A program made the position numbers and the translations under genes. A DNA stretch of 64,000 nucleotides from Nemophila menziesii (lineage: Eukaryota > Streptophyta > Magnoliopsida > Boraginales > Hydrophyllaceae). Within the stretch, counting starts at the first letter, position 1, and each line of letters begins with the position of its first letter. Location: NCBI GenBank assembly GCA_029959085.1, contig JARWIR010000001.1, forward strand, positions 63,736,899 to 63,800,898, read 5' to 3'. Shown here piece by piece: positions 12,423 to 23,366 of the stretch. Under the pieces are notes generated by a model. It did not search any database and was not told the DNA's origin. It saw only the letters and a program-made list of their open reading frames with translations.

Positions 12423-14983
12423 ATGAAGAATAAAAGGAGATCAAACAAGCACTACGGAGCGGTTAAGATTGATATGGCCAAGGCCTATGACCAAGTGAAT
12501 TGGAAATTTTTGGTGGCTATTCTAAGGAAATTAGGATTTTGTGAAAAATGGGTTGATCTAGTGTATAGATGTATATCGCCGGTTTCATATCAAGTCAAGA
12601 TTAATGGTGAACGGCTAAAGAAATTTAAACCGGAGAGAGGTATCCGCCAAGGTGACCCATTATCTCCACTTCTTTTTGCAATGTTAACTGAAGTTCTCAT
12701 TGGGTTAATTAATTATGAGTGCCGGGAAGGTAATATCAAAGAGATTTCTTTAGCTAGGGCAGCACCTAGGCTTACCCATTTATTATTTGCGGATGATGCA
12801 CTTTTCTTCATTGAGATAAATGATACGGAAATTGAAGCGTTTTCAAGGGTACCTAAATTATATTGTTGTGCGTCAGGACAAAAAATCAATTTTGGAAAGT
12901 CATCTATCATGTTTAGTAAAGGTTTCTCAGAAGAGAAGGGTAAGGAGATAGCAGAGAAACTCGATATTAAGTGTACAAATGATTTTGGAAAATATTTGGG
13001 AATTCCGCTTACGCTAAAAAGATCTAAAGGGGAAAATGTCACGTATATTAAAGATAGACTGCTTAATAAATCTGCTAGCTGGGTGGCTAGCCTATTGTTA
13101 GATGGAGGTAAAGAAATTATTATCAAAGCAATGCTGCAAGTCATTCCAAATTACGCTATGTCAATCTTTGAATTCCCGGCTAATGTATGTAAGGCAATGA
13201 GTAGCATGATAGCGAATTTTTGGTGGAATGTGGGTACTAAGAAGAAAATCCATTGGATAGCCTGGAAGAAAATCGCCAAAGCAAAAAATATCGGGGGCAT
13301 TGGATTTAGGGATTTTCAAAAAATGAATTCAGCTTTGCTGGCGGGGAAAGCATGGAGATTATGGCATAATCAAGATTCTTTGGTTGTTAAAGTTCTCAAA
13401 GGAATTTATTTTCCAAATACGGATATGTGGAACACCAAACTGAAAAATAGAAGGTCTTGGAGCTGGGCCATCATTTACAAGGGTTTACAATTCATCAAAA
13501 ATGAAAGCTTATGGCAAATTGGTAATTGGCAGAAAATAAATCTTTGGGATGATATTTGGATTAGAGAAGGATACAAATTAGAGAAACCGGCGAACTACAA
13601 ACTAAACAAGGTAGCAGAATGTTTTAATAAGTATATGACTAATTGGAACTTTGATACGCTTAATAGTATATGTACCAAAAGAGATATGATGGAAATTAGG
13701 AAAATCCCAATAATGAACCTTGAGAAAGATGATGAGATCATTTGGACTGCAACGAAGGATGAAAATTACTCTACAAAATCCGGATATCATCGGTTAGTCC
13801 AAATAGATGAAGAAAAGAAAGGGTCGTCCTCCAAGGAGGGGGGGATAATTAAAAAAGATCTATTTAACATTATTTGGAAATCGAATGTCTTGGCAAAAGT
13901 TAGGAATTTTATTTGGAAGATTCATAATAACGCGATTCCGACTAAAAATAATCTGAAGAAAAGAAAATGCATGGCGGATGACATATGTGAATGGTGCGAA
14001 TCTGGGAGTGAGAATGTGGAGCACATATTCTTGGAGTGTTGTTTTAGCAAGAGTGTGTGGGCAAACTGTCAATTGCAAATTAAGACTGAAGAGAATATGG
14101 AATTAAAGATTGGAGATTGGATAATTAAAATAATTGAGAGCTACGCTAGTAATGGGTGGGACAAGAGATATGTGTCGGCTGTGGTTTTACTTACATTATG
14201 GAATATATGGAAAGCTAGAATGCATGGTCTATTTGAGAAAAAGAAATGGGCGGTACAGGAGATTTTAGAGAAAACGAAATTCACCATGAAGTACCTTTTT
14301 GGTGATAAAAAGGAAAAAGGGCAAGGTAACAAAAATAGATCTAAAGAGCAGTCCATGGAAGAGGGTAATGATAATCCGGTACTAGAAGATGAGGCGGGGT
14401 TGATATGGTTATGTGATGCCTCATATAATAAAAAGTGGAAGCCAACAAGTATGGTGTCAATTGCAATAAATAAAGAAGGTGGGCTCAAAGAGATTAATAA
14501 AAAGAGAGCTAGAATAAATAGTAGTTTAGAAGGGGAGATGTGGGCGGTCTTATTAGCAATGAGATCGGCCGCAACTCTTGGCATCAAGAGTAGTTCTTTC
14601 TACTCAGATAACCTTAAGGTAGTTCAAGGTATTAATAGACGCGGTGGAATCGATTGGAGGATCTGTCCCATGATCTCCGCAACTCTTGGCATCAAGGGTA
14701 GTTCTTTCTACTCAGATAACCTTAAGGTAGTTCAAGGTATTAATAGACGCGGTGGAATCGATTGGAGGATATGTCCCATGATCTCCGAGGCATGGAGGTG
14801 GATATGAAGATTCCCGGATTGGAAAGTCAACCATATAAGAAGGAAATTTAACGAGGTTGCGGATATCCTGGCGAAATGCACTAGACTTAATCTTGACATT
14901 TCTAATTGTCCTGCTAGGTCTTTAGTAGAGTTTTATGCTTCTATTAATAATGTATATTCGGTCTGTACCAGACATTTATGTTA
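12423..14983 (+). pseudogene. LINE ORF2 part 2: RT palm, zf-RVT, RNase H
   Basis: Open to 14807 (794 codons), then an in-frame TGA, with recognisable sequence to about 14983. Residues about 15-25 hold KIDMAKAYDQVNWKF (first palm Asp). RGIRQGDPLSPLLFA and LLFADDALFF (the catalytic Asp pair) are intact. The zf-RVT domain reads NFIWKIHNNAIPTK and CEWCESGSENVEHIFLEC. The C-terminus carries RNase H of the RVT_3 type: CDASY, LEGEMWA and YSDN keep the catalytic D-E-D residues, and after the TGA the frame gives EVADILAKC with the last Asp. A 108-bp tandem duplication repeats the YSDN block. Plant L1 lineages with such an RNase H are known. Confidence 0.88.
14571..14786 (+). repeat. 108-bp in-frame tandem duplication in the LINE RNase H
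   Basis: Two head-to-tail copies (14571-14678 and 14679-14786), each 108 bp and 36 codons, differ at about two positions. Each carries SSFYSDNLKVVQGINRRGG. The frame stays open through both. Confidence 0.97.
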
Positions 14984-15569
14984 GTTTATTATATTGACAA
15001 AAAAAAGAGTATGATTCGAGTATTGTCCAGTTTGACTGATTATATCCAATTTGGAATTGTGACTACTATTTGTTTCAACGTTTTCTTATCTTATTTTTGT
15101 AATCTTAATATGGGTATTAATGATGAGGAGATGAGTTTGAGGTTTTGTGCTTCAGTTCTTTAATGTTTTTTATCTTGAAGTTGTCTATTGAAGAATAAGA
15201 AGAAGAAGTGTAGTTAATTTTTATTATCAATATATGATAATAATTGTTTTATTAATATATAACAACTATTATTTTTAAATATGTATTTCTTGAATAATTA
15301 TGAGAAATATATATATTTTACGCATTTTTTGTTAAAAAAAACTAAACAAATGTTAGTTTTGTTACAAAAATTAAGGGCATGGGGCAATTTAGCCTCATGA
15401 GAATAGTTCATGGGGGGTATTTGCGTTTTTTTTGTTCAAGGGAACTTTAATCTTTTTGGGAAATGTTCAGGAGAGGTTTAATCTTTATGGAAAAAGTTCA
15501 GAGGAGGTTTCATCTTTTCTAAAAAAAGTTTAAGGGAGTTATCAATCATTTTTCTTAACTGTAATTGAG

Positions 15570-15780
15570 TTAACAACATGGAGGTTAATCATTGGGAAGG
15601 TTTATCTACTACTAGCCTCATACTTTGTATGTACAAACTATAAATATTGGAAGAAGATAATGCAGATACATCTCCAATATTTTTATTAAAAGCTTTGGGA
15701 AATAACGAGCAAATGTTCTTATGTTCCTTACAAGGAAACAAAAAATGATGTCGGAGAAACCGTGATCACCAATCAAGAAA
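15570..15780 (+). pseudogene. SIRE-like copia gag N-terminal fragment
   Basis: In one frame the sequence gives CTNYKYWKKIMQIHLQYFY, a stop, then KLWEITSKCSYVPYKETKND. This follows the N-terminal block of SIRE/UBN2-type gag (N-Y-x-Y-W-K-x-x-M...L-W-x-I...G-P-x-x-P). The rest of gag and all of pol are missing. About 300 bp later comes a purine-rich AAAAAGGGAGA tract and the LTR at 16078. It therefore marks an internally deleted element. A minus-strand open frame across it (15618-15926) is a shadow. Confidence 0.6.
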
Positions 15781-16931
15781 AAAAGTAATGAGTATAACAA
15801 AGATGACAAGCTAAATCTCACAAAAAATACAAGAGTTTTGAACACCTTGATTTGTGGGCTATCCGAAACGGAGTAAAGTTGGGTTAACGACGGTGAATCG
15901 ACATTCAAAATAAGAAAGAGTCTCAATCTATCCTACAAAGGTGTGATTCAATTCCTATTAGGTGTGACAATACTAGTGACATCAACCTTACCAAAAACCT
16001 AATCCAACACTCTAAAACCAGTCACATAGAGATTGGAGACTATTTTATTTGAGATTAAACTCAAAAAGGGAGACATTGTGTTAGAACGTATACCCATGTC
16101 TAACTATTTTCTATGAAAACTAAAGGGGGAGAAGCAATATTTTATCTTTTCAAAATGACTTGCTAAAAAATGGTTAAAATGTGAATTTTATCTTATGCAT
16201 TTTGTGAGGGGCAGTCATGCCTAATGAATACTTTACATGTGTTTTAAATGAAAAAAATTCTTTCAAAAAAGTGATATTTTAAAATTTAGATTTTATGCAT
16301 AATATAAGGAGGGTTCATGCCTAAAAAAGACTCCACATGTGTTGCATTTCCTTGTTTATTAGTGCATAATTTGTTATCATAAAAAAGAGGAAGACGTTGG
16401 CAAACAACCGTTTTAATTAGCCTAAATGTGTATTACTGTGACAATTTATTGTATGTCCAAAATCTCCTCTTTTTGTCAACCACAACTATTCTCTAATGTT
16501 CATCGTATGAAGAAAGCATTTTTATTTGAACAGTTTGACTTATGCAAAAAAAGATGTACTTTTATAATCATATTTCTAACTCGTGTTTTTGTGCCATATA
16601 TTTTTCTATATTGAAAATCTTGAAATGTTATGAACTACAAACATTCCTTTCATTTCCTAAATAATATTTCTTGTACTGAAAGTTTGTTGATTTGAGAAAC
16701 GAGGTAAAAAATAAAAATCAATTTTTTGGTCTAAGTTACAAAAGAATACAATATCTCAGTTTCGTCCAAACACGTTATACCGCTTTGAAACGACGTCCCA
16801 AAACCGAGAAAAAAATGGAAACCTATTTTGAAAAAATGAGCGTTGAATTTCTAGACGTTGGATCACCAAAACTGTAACCTGTTTTTAGCCAGTCAAATTT
16901 TTTATTACAAAATCATTGGAGCTATCATGTG

Positions 16932-17045
<114 letters not shown>

Positions 17046-17477
17046 ACACCAAAGGAGCATTCAACACACCTTTTATCATCCTCAACTACTATCATATCAA
17101 GCATTAATTCAAGCAGTCTCAAGCATTCAAATCACCAAGTTACTATCATTTATTGAAAACATGTTATTCTCTGTTGTTATATGGGTGAATTCTATATAGG
17201 GTCTTGGAGACAAATTGTCTTCTCTATAGAGTAGTTTCTTAAATGGCATTCTTCTTAGGGACCTCAATTTTGACAATAGTCTTTCCTACCCTTACTATCA
17301 CTAAAAGACAAAAAAGTGTGATGTCACTGTTTCTCTCTCCTCTACCTACCACTACCCACCTACCTCCAACCTCTGACCATCTACCACCGACCTCCGACCA
17401 CCGACCATCGACCACCGACCACCACCGACCACCACCGACCACCACCGACCACCAGTCACCGGTCACCGGAAAAAAAT

Positions 17478-17720
17478 GTAGAGTACTCCGAGAAATTTGG
17501 TGAGTACTCCGACAATTTTGCTGAGTACTCAGGCCACCAGTCACCGGGAAAAACATAGAGTATCGGAAAAAACTGAGAGTACTCTCTAAATTTGCTGAGT
17601 ACTCCGACAATTTGTTGAGTACTCCGAGAATTAAAAGAATACTCTATAAAAATAGTCGGAGTACTTTATGAAATAGAGAGAGTACTCTATAAAATATTAA
17701 GAGTACTCTTTAAAATTAAA
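17478..17720. repeat. Degenerate GAGTACTC(CG) repeat block
   Basis: About 13 occurrences of GAGTACTC, AGTACTCT or close variants, spaced mostly 15-40 bp apart, lie in the left part of the Mutator-like element. A similar block occurs at 42140-43090. Confidence 0.7.
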
Positions 17721-18309
17721 TAAATACTCTATATAAAATCATGTGTATCTCTTTTTTATAACATTTCTATTAAAAAATTAAACCATTTACAATAGATAAA
17801 TTAAAAAAAAAACTAAACTAATTACAAGGTTTGACCAGATCTGGTCAAACCAGATCTGGAAAAAAAAAACAGTAAACGCGTATCACAGTACGCGAGTAAA
17901 AAAAAAAAGGGTTGACCGCTGCTGCTCCGGCGAAGCCACCACCATAACAACTTCTTCACCACACCTTCTTCAACGGTGTGAAACTTGCTGCTCCGGCGAA
18001 GCCACCACCATACACCTTCTTCACCACACCTTCACACCACCGAGAACACCACAAAACAACACCCGTTTGCAGCATTTTTCCGATTTGCAACAGAACCTCT
18101 GTGACTCGAACAGCCATGGAAGAACAACCAACACCACTCTCCTTCTTCTCACGCGTGGCCACCCCAAGCACCGGCGAAATCGCCACCACACCAACACCAG
18201 CGAAGCTCGAACGGAGCCATTGAAGAGGCCATCAAGCAGCCATTGAAGAGGCTTCGTCTTCCCTCTATGTTGCTGCGCTATTCGTGACCACCGGAGCTGC
18301 TAGGGTTTT

Positions 18310-18530
18310 GCGATGGTGGTCCAGATCTGCTCGATGGTGGTGCTTCTTCGCTATGGTGGTCCAGATCTGCTCGATGGTGGTGCTTTAGTTCTTCTTCGCT
18401 ATGGTGCTTCAGTGATTCTTCGCGATGGTGGTCCAGGGCTGCGCGATGGTGGTGTTAAGGTGGTGGTGGCGGTGGTTTTGAGGGCTGCGCGATGGTGGTG
18501 TTAAGGTGGTGGTGGCGGTGGTTTTGAGAG
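18310..18530 (+). repeat. GATGGTGGT-rich tandem repeats and (GA)n
   Basis: Two GGTCCAGATCTGCTCGATGG units and two near-identical units of about 48 bp (AGGGCTGCGCGATGGTGGTG, then TTAAGGTGGTGGTGGCGGTG) are followed by a GA run at 18526-18549. They are part of the cargo of the Mutator-like element. Confidence 0.85.
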
Positions 18531-19170
18531 AGAGAGAGAGAGAGAGAGATAAAAAGGAGAGTAATATAGAAATGTAAATGAAATTGTAATAGATTAATTA
18601 GTATATATAGGTATAAAAAAAACAAAAGAGGGGTAGTCTAGTAAATGGGGTTTTGGGGTTCATGTGTCAAAAAGTTGCTGAGGTCTTTAGTAAGAAGAGG
18701 CTCTAGGCCGGGTCCCCATCTTGAAGAGGGGGGTGTGGTCAAGACCCTAGGTGTAATTATCTCTTGTTATATTTATTTTCTAAAGATCATTTATTGTTCT
18801 TGCAAACACTTAAACAATCTTTAAATTACTATTTTTCTAGATTAGGAATATAGTACCATTCGAATCAAGAGAAAAAAAAAAGTGTTTTCAACTCTTTAGA
18901 AAAGAGAAGATTTCAATTGAAAATGGTTACTTGTGTAAGTAATTATATATAGGAGTTTGACCGTAGTGTTTGAGTTTAGCTTGTGATTTAGCCGATACAT
19001 ATCTTATTTATATTTGCTTTGTACTCAACTTTAAAGGATACCAAATAGTGGGAAAGAAGTTTAAAAAATTGTTAGAAATAACCCTAAACAGTGGATTAGA
19101 CGTTTAAGAGATCAAATTACGTTAATCTAATTCATAATCTTTAACCTTACTATTTACTTTATGCATTGAT

Positions 19171-19250
19171 ATAGCTATTTTTTTTTTGTATGTGGGTGAT
19201 CCGGGCTAGATTACGCGCACCACGACTAATCCCACGGAAATATACACAGG
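19171..19250 (-). mobile_element. 5'-truncated SINE fragment
   Basis: Read on the minus strand: GTGTATATTTCCGTGGGATT, AGTCGTGGTGCGCG, TAATCTAGCCCGGATCACCC, then an A-rich tail. This matches the 3' end of the full-length SINE at 29102-29366 (GGGATTAGTCGTGGTGCGCG, CCCGGACACCC). It lies inside the SIRE-like LTR: copy 1 lacks it at the equivalent place near 9870. The flanks ATATAGCTATT and ATATCTATT may be a short target-site duplication. Confidence 0.78.
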
Positions 19251-19984
19251 GACATATCTATTGTTTTATTTACATATACTATTGTTTTTTTCCTTATTTT
19301 TCTTGTATTTGATAAATTATTTCAACTCATTTTCAAACTTTAATTATCATCTTAAATATTTAATGTTCTAGTTATATTGATAAGTGTTTTAGTCAGCCCC
19401 TTAGGACAAATCGTGGTTGATTGAGTTCTAAATGTATTAGGTAATAAGTGCTTATGGCTATTTTGGCACTCTTCCTTATATTAATTCAGTCTTGTTTTTT
19501 AAGAGAAACATTCTAGCTAATGGAATTGATCGAGAGAGTTTACGATGTTTTTGGTTGTATTTAATGAATGTTTATTGCTTAACTAAACATAAAAAACAAA
19601 AACAAAATTGAGAACACAAAAAACAACATCGGTTTTGTAGTACATGATAATTCCTCAGTCGTTTTGAATAAGCTAACGTGATGATGACGAAATGTGTGAT
19701 GGAATGGTGGAGTAAGAGTGCATATTGTGTTTTTAGAAAATGTAAGGAAATTTTTGGATGCTTAGAATTAGTTTTGCCTTTGGGCCACCCATCATTCACT
19801 ATCATTTAACACCACCTATGTGGACTCGATAACACCAGAACAAGATTGTTGTTGACAAGTAATTTTCACAAAACCTGTGGTGGACCCCCCAAATCAGACC
19901 CTCTTTCGCAATATAAATTTTGTAATAAGTCCTTAGCTAAGGAAATTAAGACACCTTTACAAATCAAGTTACGTTGGTGGTGTG

Positions 19985-19995
19985 TATATATAAAG
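19985..19995 (+). promoter_or_regulatory. TATA box of the MYB gene
   Basis: TATATATAAAG lies 63-73 bp upstream of the MYB start codon, a normal position for a plant core promoter with a short leader. The leader ends in a CAT triplet run (20032-20054). Confidence 0.6.
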
Positions 19996-20057
19996 GTGGG
20001 TAGCTAGGAAACGTTTAATTTAGAATAGCATCGTCATCATCATCATCATCATCGATC

Positions 20058-21476
20058 ATGGGAAGACAACCTTGTTGTGACAAACTTGGTGTTAAGAAAG
20101 GGCCATGGACAACTGAGGAAGATAAGAAACTTGTTACTTTTATTCTTACTAATGGCCAATGTTGTTGGCGTGCCGTCCCTAAGCTTGCTGGTTTACGCCG
20201 CTGTGGCAAGAGTTGTCGCCTTCGTTGGACTAATTATCTCCGTCCTGACCTAAAACGAGGCCTTCTTAGTCAAGCTGAGGAACAGCTTGTTATTGATCTT
20301 CATGCTCGTCTTGGTAATAGGTAATTTATTTTCTTTCTCACTTATAATTTCAAAATTATATCATCCCTGACTTTTGGTAGTCTATACCCCTAACTTCAAA
20401 AGTGTTGCTTGATATAACTAGGTAAAATTTTGACAAATCTTTTTCTTTTAACCAAGATTTTTATAAATGGAATTTGATTAGTTCTCCTAAAATTTATAGG
20501 GAGAGAAATTAGTGTTAAATTTCTTACATTACAACCAATTAGCTACATGTTTCTTTGCCACGATAATAGCTTGCATGCGTTAAAGTGGACAAAGTGATGA
20601 CTTCAAAACACTTTTTCTTTTAATAAATTTTGTACATAAACCTTTTAAATGGTTTTATTTTTCTTTTCAAATCTACCATTTAGATTTGTCCAACAAGTTT
20701 CTCCTTTGACTTATAATATGTATTACTTTGCTGTTACAAAAAAGTAGAGCGGTAATGATAATGTAAAATAATCCTATCATTGCAAACTTTTTTTGTTTTC
20801 GTAGAATTTGGAAATATAATTGGCGACTTTAACCTTTAAACCAATTTTAGTCCAACCACCCTGTTAACCTCACTAGTAAAAGTGCATCCTTGTCATTGGT
20901 TTAATTTACTGAAATTAGATAATGCAAGTGAAATGAAATACTATTTAGTAGTAACTTTTGTTTTTTCTCCTCTATTATAGGTGGTCTAAAATTGCAGCAA
21001 GATTGCCGGGAAGAACGGACAACGAGATTAAAAACCATTGGAATACTCACATCAAGAAAAAACTTGTTAAAATGGGATTAGATCCTATGACACATGAACC
21101 GCTCAAAAAGGAGGAAACTAAACCAACTAATCAACCATCATCCAATGCAGATAATGGAACTCCAAGCTCTGAGAATTCATGCTCACACACTGAAAACTCT
21201 TCCACGGGTGACTCTGTTTTCTTCGTTACAACTGAGGTCGAAACTGGCTCCCGAGACTCCATTTTGCTCGATAATGATCCATTATCTCTTAGCTTCCTAC
21301 TTGGTGAGGATGATCTTTCTCCACCTCAACCACAAAACATCGATAACATAGATTACTCATGGCTATTGGATTGTCAAGATTTTGGCATACATGATTTTGG
21401 GATAGATTGTAATTTCAATGAAATGGATTTGAACATCTTAAACACATTGGAGATGGATATCGACAAGCAGCAGTAA
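20058..21476 (+). CDS. R2R3-MYB transcription factor, MYB85/MYB42 type (2 exons)
   Basis: DNA-binding transcription factor, nuclear. The CDS joins 20058-20320 and 20981-21476 through a 660-bp intron (GTAATT...TATAG). The split Arg codon lies at the GNR-WSK junction of R3, the classic second R2R3-MYB intron site. The usual first intron in R2 is absent. The product is 252 residues. R2 starts [17 protein letters not shown] and keeps its three Trp (PW, CWR, LRW). R3 has L in place of the first aromatic and then [20 protein letters not shown]. After the domains, [12 protein letters not shown] and a C-terminal [10 protein letters not shown] motif resemble Arabidopsis MYB85 and relatives (MYB20/42/43), which regulate lignin and secondary-wall genes. 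That role is inferred from family similarity. The C-terminus is acidic, as in activation domains. TATA box at 19985. It is one of only two intact host genes here. Confidence 0.95.
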
Positions 21477-22011
21477 TTACTAATTACTATGGTGAAAATG
21501 TAATTAAACATCAAGAACTTGGATATATAATTAATTAGAAGAGAAGTTATAATTAGGTTATTTGTTTTGGTATGGACACCAAAACGGGTAGTACACCATA
21601 GTGTACTATAATTTCGTGAAATTTTTTATGAACAAACATTTCTAAGTAAATTCAGAAGTTTATCGGGTGGCGAATCAACCTAGGGGACAACCCTAGTGGA
21701 TCCAAGTAAGGTTATTCCCTAGTGCGCATGTTACAAAGTAACACGTGTAATACGTCCACTTAATTAGATTAATTTCAAAGTTGGTTTTCTTTTCTTATTG
21801 AATATTCTTGATGTGAAGGGAATCCAAGGTTCTTGATAAAGAATTGTAATAAAATTATATGATTCGGAAAAAAGTTTGAGGATTAGAAAGGTTATGTGAA
21901 TATAAAATAACCTATGTACATCATGTATTTATCTATATTTAGTAATTAAACAAAGTGAATGTTTTTTAATTATGATTATTAATTAATATATTATTTGCTA
22001 TTTGATAATAT
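21477..22011. other. 3' flank of the MYB gene
   Basis: Probable 3' UTR and spacer before the copia element. AT-rich. An imperfect palindrome, AGTACACCATAGTGTACT, lies at 21591-21608. No other gene was seen. Confidence 0.55.
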
Positions 22012-22691
22012 TGTTGTGTTTTATTTGTATAAACCAGGAAATCAATATAAAAGGTAATGCAGTGATAAAATAAAAGTAAATATTAAAATAACTTTACTTG
22101 TCGAAACTCGGATTGGATCTGATGTCTTTAAGGTATTTAGGCCACGTACCGGTGTCTTACGTTTGCTGTCTTCAACCTCCAGGATACAACGACAAAAGTA
22201 TTCAAAAGAAACTGACACACGAATTCTTAAAAATTTCAACGAACTTAATAAAGTTGCTTCTTTCTATCTCTCTATTAAATTTTAATGCTTGATGTTTTAA
22301 AAAAAATGAATGAAGAAAATGGTTTAGTTGGCCAACTATTTATAGAAGATGAAAAGGTGACTTGGCAAAGAGTTGTGATGTTTCATTTGAACATACGTTA
22401 TATAAAAAGACACAACGTTTACTAAAGAATACCATGGGCTGGTCCAGAAGGTATAAAACTTTGGCTTAAAAGCCTACCAGCCCGGAGGTCTAGGTTCAAT
22501 CTTTTTGATTTCTTCAAATTCTATAACCCTATTTCTCATTCAATTTCAAATGATTTTAACCAGATGAATATACTAAGTTAATCTTTACAACTAGTATAAA
22601 CAGATCAATATTCGAATCATTTCTTTAGTTGAGTCGTCGACTATCATCGTAAACATGGTCATCACTTGGGTAAAATCTCATTTGACCAACA
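22012..22691 (-). repeat. Copia 3' LTR
   Basis: 680 bp, paired with 27124-27892. It lacks an A/T-rich insertion of roughly 90 bp present in the other LTR near 27605-27700. A tRNA-like B-box (GGTCTAGGTTCAATC) occurs on the plus strand near 22487. Confidence 0.85.
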
Positions 22692-23366
22692 ATCCCCACA
22701 TGAATGGAAATTGACCAACCACCTTAAAAATTATGCAAAAGAATGCAAAACAAGAGAGAGCGAGCAAGAAGCTCGAAAGAATACTACATCAAGAAATGTA
22801 ACTTTTGTCCTTGAACCTTCTCTTGTAAAAGCTATCGGATTTACTTGCTAACTAGTGAACGTGATGCTTTGAACTATTCGGATATTGTGTAAACCAAGAC
22901 AATAGAACTTACATAGTATACTTCCAAACAATATTTGGTTCTCACGGTTGTGTTCATTTACGGCCTTGGACAACTCCTGGTATTTCATGAATAACCGTCG
23001 GAGAATTTTTCCTTTAAAATTCTCGTAGAGCGGCCCTACCCATGTTATTCATATAGGTGGTCTCTTGTCGAGAGTATTCTGCATTACTCTATCTTATGTT
23101 ATCGAATATACAAGAACCATTAAAAGTTTAACTTATTCTTCACTTTTACAAGTAGCACTGTTTAATTTTGTCCTATGAATGGTTTGGGGAGGTCTCCCCA
23201 CAGTGCGTCGCACTAAGTTGCAATTTCATGATTTAGTTTTCCCTTTGAACCTAGATTGTGGGATCTCCACTCTGCTAGGTAGGGTTCCCATCATGGCAAC
23301 TCAGCTTTCGTAGGCTTAAGACCCATTCTCCTTGACAAAACTCGCACTTGCTCGCTTTGTAGACCT

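Larger units (their letters stand above)
11195..15095 (+). mobile_element. 5'-truncated RNase H-bearing L1-like LINE
   Basis: The element contains the endonuclease C-terminal part, reverse transcriptase, zf-RVT and RNase H. It lacks ORF1 and the endonuclease N-terminus. Flanking sequence on the left (TTAATCTTAATTTGGGTGTT near 11165) recurs on the right (GTAATCTTAATATGGGTATT near 15100). This may be an aged target-site duplication or a local repeat. There is no clean poly(A) tail. Both limits are approximate. Confidence 0.65.
10050..15560. mobile_element. Probable inverted-repeat DNA element carrying a LINE
   Basis: The left end, near 10060, reads TTTCCCCTGAACTTATTTC, then AAAAACTGAAATCTACC and ATGAACT. 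The right end, read on the minus strand from about 15550, reads AACTCCCTTAAACTTTTTTT, then AGAAAAGATGAAACC, with CTGAAC and CCCCCCATGAACT further in. These look like degenerate terminal inverted repeats. The pair lies inside the leader of a SIRE-like copia element, just before its gag remnant at 15570. Without the LINE at 11195-15095 the element would be about 1.6 kb and non-coding. No target-site duplication was confirmed, so limits and class are tentative. Confidence 0.4.
17183..18763. mobile_element. Mutator-like non-autonomous element with GC-rich cargo, TSD TTGTTATAT
   Basis: The perfect 9-bp repeat TTGTTATAT lies at 17174-17182 and 18764-18772, as expected for Mutator-type transposition. 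Comparison with LTR copy 1 near 9440 shows the uninterrupted site. The termini are long, diverged inverted repeats. TAGGGTCTTG is shared at about 20 bp in. Further in, TTCTTCTTAGGGACCTCA and TTTTGACA on the left match CTTCTTACTAAAGACCTCAG and TTTTTGACA on the right, read inverted. The interior (17340-18530) is much richer in G and C than its surroundings and full of CACCGAC-, GGCGAAGCCACC- and GATGGTGGT-type repeats. No transposase was found. The cargo resembles captured exon sequence of a proline/alanine-rich gene, but no source gene was recognised. Confidence 0.8.

Noticed and set aside
15618..15926. 102-codon minus-strand frame
   Set aside because: Shadow of the plus-strand SIRE-like gag fragment. 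No motif.
17239..18504. Several proline-, glycine- or valine-rich open frames in the Mutator-like element
   Set aside because: Overlapping frames on both strands through GC-rich repeats. No start context, splice structure or recognised domain supports a gene.
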